Assembly (NCBI RefSeq): GCF_001552215.1
Contig: NZ_BCQT01000006.1
Location: 806,001 to 870,000 of the forward strand
DNA length: 64,000 nucleotides
Origin: Actinomadura macra NBRC 14102
Lineage (GTDB): Bacteria > Actinomycetota > Actinomycetes > Streptosporangiales > Streptosporangiaceae
Direction of reading: 5' to 3'
The translations under genes and the position numbers were made by a program. The notes beneath the pieces are model-generated. The model was given only the letters and a program-made list of their open reading frames with translations. It was not told where the DNA came from and made no database searches. Below are positions 59,273 to 64,000 of the stretch, piece after piece (position 1 is the stretch's first letter; each line of letters starts with the position of its first letter).

Positions 59273-62200
59273 GTGCGGCTGCCGGAGAAGCTGGAACTGC
59301 TCGTCAGCGACGAGCCGGTCCTCGACCTGTACTCCTTCGGCCCCTGGCGGGTCCCCGACGGCCTCTACGACGACATCCGCGCCCGGATCGACAAGCTCGC
59401 GGCCGACCCGCGCTGCGCGGGGCTGACCACCGACCAGCACTCGGTGCTCACCGCGCCCACCCCGCTGATCGTCGCCGAGTTGATGCTGTACGTCGACTTC
59501 CTGTGCGGGGCGGCGGCCGTGAACTCCGGCACGCATTCCCGGCTCCAGTACCAGTTCTTCGGCCGCTTCCACCGCGAGCCCCGCGAACCCTTGCGGACGG
59601 TCAACGACTGGGGCGTCACCAAGGGCGGTTTCCGTCCGCTGGAGTGGCTGGAAGAGGTACCCGATCGCGAACTCGCGCTCACCCTCGCGCGGGAGGCGCT
59701 CGACGTCCTGGACGGTTTGGAGCCCATCGAGCAGCGGCGCCAGGCAATGATGCGCCTCTACGACAACCCTCCTGCCGGGTTGGATCTCAACTCGCCCTTG
59801 TCGGAGCAGCGCGCGCTATGGGCCGCACACGCGGACGACGACATCGTCGCCGTCCTGCCGGAGCTTGCCGGGCCGATCGGCTATCTGGAGTGGGTGTGCT
59901 CGGGGCTCCTGGCCGTCCACGAACATCTGCTCGAGGTCGCGCCCCACGACGAGTCGGTGGACGAGATGCTCGTCCACCTGCTGCTGCAAGGCGGCCTACA
60001 GCAGGTGCCCGTCGAACTGTCGGCCACCGTCACCGAGGACCGGTACGGGGAACTGCTCGAACGGTTCGCCGCCGAACGCGCCGGGTTCAAGGCCCACCCC
60101 TGGTACACCGGCACCCGCGCCTGGCTGGGACGTGCCCTCGGCGCGGGCGCGGTCGAGGCGTGCCGCGCCTGGCTGGACATGGCGATGCGCTTCACCGGCG
60201 CCGCGCAGGGCTTCCCGGACGAGGCGCAGATCCCCGAACCCGAGTGGATCCCGGTCGGCGAGTTCGAGGAGGACGTCCGGCGCCTGTTCACTCCCCGCCG
60301 CCGTATGGTCAACCCGCTCGCGGCAGGCGTCGGCAAGACCGCGTCCACACGCGCGCGCCGCGCCCGCAAGGCCGAGGTGGGCTCGGGCCTGGTCGGCCAG
60401 CCGGACGTGGTCGCGGCGCTGGAGGAGGTCGCGTCCGGCTCCGGTCCCGTCCGCCTGATGCTGGTCGGCCCGGACGGTACCGGCAAGCGCGACGCCGCGC
60501 AGGAGATCGCCCGGCTGCTGCGCGAGCGGCAGATCACCGAGCCGCCCCTGTGGCTGGCCGGTGACTTCTTCGCCGCCAAGGAGGTCTCCGCCGCTACCAC
60601 CCACATCTACAACGACTCCCGCGACTCCGCCGGACACCGGCTGATGGTCATTGACGGCTTGGACGACATGTCCCGGGACGTGCGCAGCGGCGAGGCCATC
60701 GTGGAGGAACTGCACCGCGCCCTCGACGTCCACGACGACCTGCACGTGGTCGCGCTGTGCGAACCGGGCGGGGACGAGCGCATCCGCGAAGTCAATCCCG
60801 GTCTGGCGCTACGGCTCCAGGTCGTCCCCACGCATCCGTTCACCGGCGAGGGGTACGCGGAGCTGTTCAACCGGGCCCTCCAACAGCGCGGGGCGCGCGC
60901 GCACAAGCGGGCGCTGACCGCTGCCGGGGAACTACTCGTCCGCACTCATCCCGTTCGGAACCTCCGCAACGCCCGTCTCGCGCAGCGCCTGGCCGACGTC
61001 GTGGTCGAAGCGGTCCGCGAACGCACCGGGCCGGGCGAGGAACTCGTCGTCAAACGCCCGGACGTGCCCGCCGTCTTCGACGTCTCCGGCACTCCCGGCG
61101 ACCCCCTCGCCGAACTGTTCGCGCTGACCGGCCTCGGTACCGTCAAGCAGGAGATCGAGCTGCTCACCGCGGGCGCGAAGGCCGCCAAGCTGCGCCGCGA
61201 GGCCGGTCTGCCCACGCCCGCGCCGCCCGCCCGGCACATGGTCTTCACCGGCAACCCCGGCACCGGCAAGACCGTCGTCGCGCGGCTGCTCGCCCGCATC
61301 TTCAAGGACCTCGGCGTCCTGACGTCCGGGCACCTGGTGGAGGCGTCCAGGTCCCGCCTCGTCGGCCAGTACGTCGGCGAGACCGCGGTGAAGACCCGCG
61401 CCGTCGCGCGGCAGGCCGTCGGCGGCGTCCTGTTCATCGACGAGGCGTACGCACTGACGCAGACCAGCATGTCCGAGGACTACGGCCAGGAGGCCATCGC
61501 CGAACTGCTGAAGGTCATGGAGGACAACCGGGACGACCTGGTGGTCATCGTCGCCGGCTACGAGCGTGAGATGCAGCGGTTCATCTCCTCCGACCCCGGC
61601 CTCGCCTCCCGCTTCCCGAGCACGATCCGCTTCCCCGACTTCACCGACGACGAACTGATCGAGATCTTCATGGGCCAGGCGCTCGCCGCGGGACTGGAAC
61701 CGGCCCCCGCCACCCGGGCGAAGGTCGCCGGGCTGCTCCGCAAGGCCCCCCGCGGACGCTCCTTCGGCAACGCCCGCGTCATGCGCAACCTCTCCGAGCG
61801 CGCCACCGCCCTCCAGGCCCGCCGTGTCACCGCCAAGAAGCGCGCCACCCCGCGGGACCTCGCCGTCCTCCTGCCCGACGACATCCCGGACAGCCTCAGC
61901 GGCACCTCCCGCGTCCTGCCCGCCACCGACCCGCTCACCGAGCTGGACGCCCTCGTCGGCCTGCGCGACGTCAAGCGGGAGGTGCACCTCCTCGTCGCCG
62001 AGGCCCGCGGCGCCGAGCTGCGCCGCGGCGCCGGCCAGCAGGTCGCGACCCCGACCCGGCACATGGTGTTCACCGGCAACCCCGGCACCGCCAAGACCAC
62101 CGTCGCCCGGCTCGTCGCGTCCGTCTACGGGCGGCTCGGGCTGCTCTCGTCCGGCCACCTCGTCGAGGTGTCCCGCGCCGACCTCGTCGGCCCCTACCTC

Positions 62201-62746
62201 GGCCAGACCGCGCCGCGCGTCCGCGCCGCCGTCGAGCAGGCGCTCGGCGGCGTCCTGTTCATCGACGAGGCGTACGCGCTGGCCGGCGACGCCTACGGCC
62301 AGGAGGCCGTCGCCACCCTCGTCCAGCTGATGGAGGAGTACCGAGGCGACCTGGTGGTCATCGCCGCCGGCTACGAACGCGAGATGACGGCGTTCCTGAC
62401 CGGCAACTCCGGCCTGGAGTCCCGCTTCCCCAAGCGGCTGCGGTTCCCCGACTACTCCGACGCCGAACTCGTCGCGATCTTCGAGCGGCTCGCCGCCGCC
62501 GAGGGCCTCACCCTCGCCCCCGACGTCCCGTCCCGGCTGCGCGGCCTGCTCCACGACGTCCCGCGCGGCCCGTCCTTCGGGAACGGCCGTCTCATGCGCA
62601 ACCTGCTGGACGCCGCCATCGCGGCCCAGGGCCAGCGCCTCACCTCCGGCGACCGCCCCGACGACACCGAGATCATCACGCTGCGCGCGACCGACCTCCA
62701 GCCCGCCGCCCCGTCCTCCGCCGCCGCGGTCGGGCTCTACCTCTGA
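59273..62746 (+). CDS. triple AAA+ (CbxX/CfqX, EccA-like) ATPase
   Basis: A 1157-residue protein. Residues 1-370 are a helical domain (LEKLELLVSDEPVLDLYSFGPWRVP; VDFLCGAAAVNSGTHSRLQYQFFGRFHRE). Three AAA modules follow: the first is degenerate (Walker A-like GPDGTGKR at about 399, LMVIDGLDD); the second is complete (GNPGTGKTVVARLLARIF about 660, GGVLFIDEAYALT, PSTIRFPDFTDDEL, RSFGNARVMRNL); the third is GNPGTAKTTVARLVA about 935, with Gly to Ala in Walker A but LFIDEAYALAG intact. The CbxX family includes RuBisCO activases and ESX EccA. GTG 59273 with GAGGGG. It is 18 kb from the T7SS genes. Confidence 0.88.
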   Translation: MRLPEKLELLVSDEPVLDLYSFGPWRVPDGLYDDIRARIDKLAADPRCAGLTTDQHSVLTAPTPLIVAELMLYVDFLCGAAAVNSGTHSRLQYQFFGRFHREPREPLRTVNDWGVTKGGFRPLEWLEEVPDRELALTLAREALDVLDGLEPIEQRRQAMMRLYDNPPAGLDLNSPLSEQRALWAAHADDDIVAVLPELAGPIGYLEWVCSGLLAVHEHLLEVAPHDESVDEMLVHLLLQGGLQQVPVELSATVTEDRYGELLERFAAERAGFKAHPWYTGTRAWLGRALGAGAVEACRAWLDMAMRFTGAAQGFPDEAQIPEPEWIPVGEFEEDVRRLFTPRRRMVNPLAAGVGKTASTRARRARKAEVGSGLVGQPDVVAALEEVASGSGPVRLMLVGPDGTGKRDAAQEIARLLRERQITEPPLWLAGDFFAAKEVSAATTHIYNDSRDSAGHRLMVIDGLDDMSRDVRSGEAIVEELHRALDVHDDLHVVALCEPGGDERIREVNPGLALRLQVVPTHPFTGEGYAELFNRALQQRGARAHKRALTAAGELLVRTHPVRNLRNARLAQRLADVVVEAVRERTGPGEELVVKRPDVPAVFDVSGTPGDPLAELFALTGLGTVKQEIELLTAGAKAAKLRREAGLPTPAPPARHMVFTGNPGTGKTVVARLLARIFKDLGVLTSGHLVEASRSRLVGQYVGETAVKTRAVARQAVGGVLFIDEAYALTQTSMSEDYGQEAIAELLKVMEDNRDDLVVIVAGYEREMQRFISSDPGLASRFPSTIRFPDFTDDELIEIFMGQALAAGLEPAPATRAKVAGLLRKAPRGRSFGNARVMRNLSERATALQARRVTAKKRATPRDLAVLLPDDIPDSLSGTSRVLPATDPLTELDALVGLRDVKREVHLLVAEARGAELRRGAGQQVATPTRHMVFTGNPGTAKTTVARLVASVYGRLGLLSSGHLVEVSRADLVGPYLGQTAPRVRAAVEQALGGVLFIDEAYALAGDAYGQEAVATLVQLMEEYRGDLVVIAAGYEREMTAFLTGNSGLESRFPKRLRFPDYSDAELVAIFERLAAAEGLTLAPDVPSRLRGLLHDVPRGPSFGNGRLMRNLLDAAIAAQGQRLTSGDRPDDTEIITLRATDLQPAAPSSAAAVGLYL

Positions 62747-62930
62747 CCCGGATCCGCTGTCTCGATACCGCTGCCCCGGGCGCGGGATCGATGGGCGAGC
62801 GCCAAACAGAACGATCATTCGGAATACGCCGGGGATCTTTGCGGTTGCAACGATGTGTGCGAGACCCCGCGTGCCGGGGCGGCACATCCTGTCTTTGAGC
62901 GTGTCCACCCACGACCCAACGGAGGCGACC

Positions 62931-63113
62931 ATGCCCAGCAGCATCCTCAGGCCCCGAACCGGTACCGGAAGCGCGCTCGTGAAGTCCACGTCGCTACGCG
63001 CCCTCGCGGTCGCCGCACGACTGGAACGCGAGCATGCCCCGGAGGGCCCGCCGGGCCACCAGGACGGCCGGGCGGAGGGCCGCCCAGCGCGGCGGACACC
63101 CGACCCGGCCTGA
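62931..63113 (+). CDS. small hypothetical protein
   Basis: A 60-residue basic polypeptide: MPSSILRPRTGTGSALVKST, SLRALAVAARLEREHAPEGP and a polar, proline-rich end. ATG 62931 has GGAGG 5 nt upstream and a strong terminator 9 nt after the stop, which together favour a real gene. No homologue recognised. It could be a leader or precursor peptide, but there are no modification enzymes beside it. Confidence 0.5.
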   Translation: MPSSILRPRTGTGSALVKSTSLRALAVAARLEREHAPEGPPGHQDGRAEGRPARRTPDPA

Positions 63114-63122
63114 CCACTTCCG

Positions 63123-63160
63123 ACAGGAGCCCCCGTGTGAGCACGGGGGCTCCTGTTTTA
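63123..63160. terminator. strong intrinsic terminator
   Basis: ACAGGAGCCCCCGTG and CACGGGGGCTCCTGT form a perfect 15-bp stem with loop TGAG, followed by TTTTA. It lies between the convergent small gene and TetR gene. Confidence 0.9.
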
Positions 63161-63775
63161 CTCGCCCACTTTGAAAAGGGTGTGGACGGCGGCGCGCGCG
63201 CGTTCCGCACCGAGTGTCTCGACCATCGCCGTGAGGTGCTCGCCACCGAGGGTGGCCAGCAACGTGTGCGCCACGGCCTCGGCGTCGGGGACGGCTTGAT
63301 CGAGCAAGACGGTCAGGTGGCGATGCCAGAAGCGGTAGGCGCCGATGCGGTAGCGCGCGCCCGGCGCGGCCGTCTCCGACATCCGCACCAGCGCCAGGTG
63401 CTCCAGGACGTAGTCGAGGTAGGCGTCGGCGAAGGCGTGCAGGCGTTCGGACGGCGGTACGGTCTCGTCCGCTCGCCCCGGGCCTAGCGGGGACGGGCCC
63501 GTCAGGATCGCGTCCTGCAATTCGCGCTCGCGATCGTCCAGGAGGGCGACGGCCAGCCCGGCCTTGTCGCCGAACCGGCGGAAGAGGGTCCCCTTGCCCA
63601 CTCCGGCGGCGGCGGCGACCGCGTCCATCGACACGGACTCGACCCCGTGCTCGGCGAACAGCCGCGCGGCGGCGGCGAGCACCTTCGCGCGGTTGCGGGC
63701 GGCGTCCGCGCGTTCCTTGGGCGGCGGAGTCCGCATCAGGTCGAGGTCCCCCTTGCCAACCGGACCGTGGTCCAT
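63158..63775 (-). CDS. TetR/AcrR family transcriptional regulator
   Basis: A 205-residue repressor. HTH: ARNRAKVLAAAARLFAEHGVESVSMDAVAAAAGVGKGTLFRRFGDKAGLAVALLDDRE (about 27-83). The C-terminal part contains RMSETAAPGARYRIGAYRFWHRHLTVLLDQAV. ATG 63775 follows GGGAAGGA at 5 nt; ATG 63790 overlaps that ribosome site. Divergent from a rhodanese-domain gene with a perfect 12-bp palindrome between, so it likely controls that gene. Confidence 0.9.
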   Translation of the reverse strand: MDHGPVGKGDLDLMRTPPPKERADAARNRAKVLAAAARLFAEHGVESVSMDAVAAAAGVGKGTLFRRFGDKAGLAVALLDDRERELQDAILTGPSPLGPGRADETVPPSERLHAFADAYLDYVLEHLALVRMSETAAPGARYRIGAYRFWHRHLTVLLDQAVPDAEAVAHTLLATLGGEHLTAMVETLGAERARAAVHTLFKVGE

Positions 63776-63800
63776 TAATGTCCTTCCCATCGCTTCAATC

Positions 63801-63812
63801 GGACTATAGTCC
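63801..63812. promoter_or_regulatory. TetR operator palindrome
   Basis: GGACTATAGTCC is a perfect 12-bp palindrome between the divergent TetR (start 63775) and rhodanese (start 63852) genes, 40 nt before the latter. A TATAGT core could overlap a -10 element. Confidence 0.65.
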
Positions 63813-63851
63813 ACTTGCTTCGGAAGAGGCAACGACAAGGAAGGTGCACCA

Positions 63852-64000
63852 GTGACCACCACCATCGACCGCGCCGGACTGCACAGCGCCATCACCGACG
63901 GCACGGTCACCGTCGTCGACGCGCTGCCCGAGTCCTACTACACCCAGCAGCACCTGCCCGGCGCCCTCAACCTCGTGGAGGACGAGGTCGCCGACCGCGC
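63852..64000 (+). CDS. rhodanese-domain protein (truncated by window end)
   Basis: About 49 codons are in the window: VTTTIDRAGLHSAITDGTVTVVDALPESYYTQQHLPGALNLVEDEVADRA. The pattern V-V-D-x-L-x-x-x-x-Y-x-x-x-H-L-P-G-A-x-N is that of a rhodanese or sulfurtransferase domain. The active-site Cys is beyond the edge. GTG 63852 follows GGAAGGTG. Divergent from TetR. Confidence 0.8.
   Translation, partial: MTTTIDRAGLHSAITDGTVTVVDALPESYYTQQHLPGALNLVEDEVADR

Overview
The window is GC-rich throughout (roughly 70% or more) and densely coded, with many GTG/TTG starts and ATGA/GTGA overlaps. It carries DUF5753 XRE regulators with a DUF397 partner, a DUF574-type methyltransferase, BTAD/SARP regulators and an actinobacterial type VII (ESX) secretion locus. 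Together these point to a filamentous actinobacterium, plausibly of the Streptosporangiales or Actinomadura type; the genus is inference. I found no rRNA, tRNA, CRISPR array, intact insertion sequence or prophage.

Left third (1-25 kb). A truncated luciferase-like oxidoreductase is followed by an MFS exporter with a divergent TetR regulator, separated by a striking palindromic operator. Next is a five-gene peptide-type ABC importer operon with an amidohydrolase embedded in it and its two ATPases fused. A small SARP, type II thioesterase, flavin reductase and DUF5988 module resembles the accessory part of a polyketide or nonribosomal peptide cluster without its synthases, and it is bordered by broken genes. 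Then come a YchJ-like SEC-C protein, a secreted orphan, a GT4/DUF2334/GT4 operon, a Tm-1-like/PEP-hydrolase-like/cupin operon, a DUF574 methyltransferase, a proline-iminopeptidase-like hydrolase and a 1059-residue BTAD-ATPase-TPR regulator.

Middle (25-41 kb). This is the most interesting part. A type VII secretion locus encodes two WXG100-like proteins, a single-pass membrane protein with a probable CTG start, EccD, a proline-rich MinD/EspI-like ATPase, the three-ATPase EccC and a DUF6177-like protein on the plus strand. Divergent from the WXG100 genes is a minus-strand operon: two small helical proteins, an 843-residue polymorphic-toxin-like substrate with a repeat linker and a nuclease-like C-terminus, and two mutually homologous proteins ending in an HWWW signature. 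I propose those two as an immunity family. EccB, EccE and mycosin were not recognised.

Right third (41-64 kb). An NADPH-FMN reductase and a DHFR-family reductase are followed by a 1 kb gene graveyard: a regulator fragment, a CutA pseudogene with an internal stop, and a P450 tail. Next are two DUF5753 regulators around a HATPase, a YciI/ECF42-type sigma pair with a matching candidate promoter, TetR plus MFS with nested operators, a threonine-dehydratase-like enzyme, a serine beta-lactamase-family hydrolase, a primary-like sigma factor divergent from a TetR gene, pyruvate carboxylase, a three-module CbxX-type AAA+ protein, a TetR gene, and the start of a rhodanese-domain gene cut by the window edge.

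Family assignments come from reading motifs in the translations; no database search was possible.
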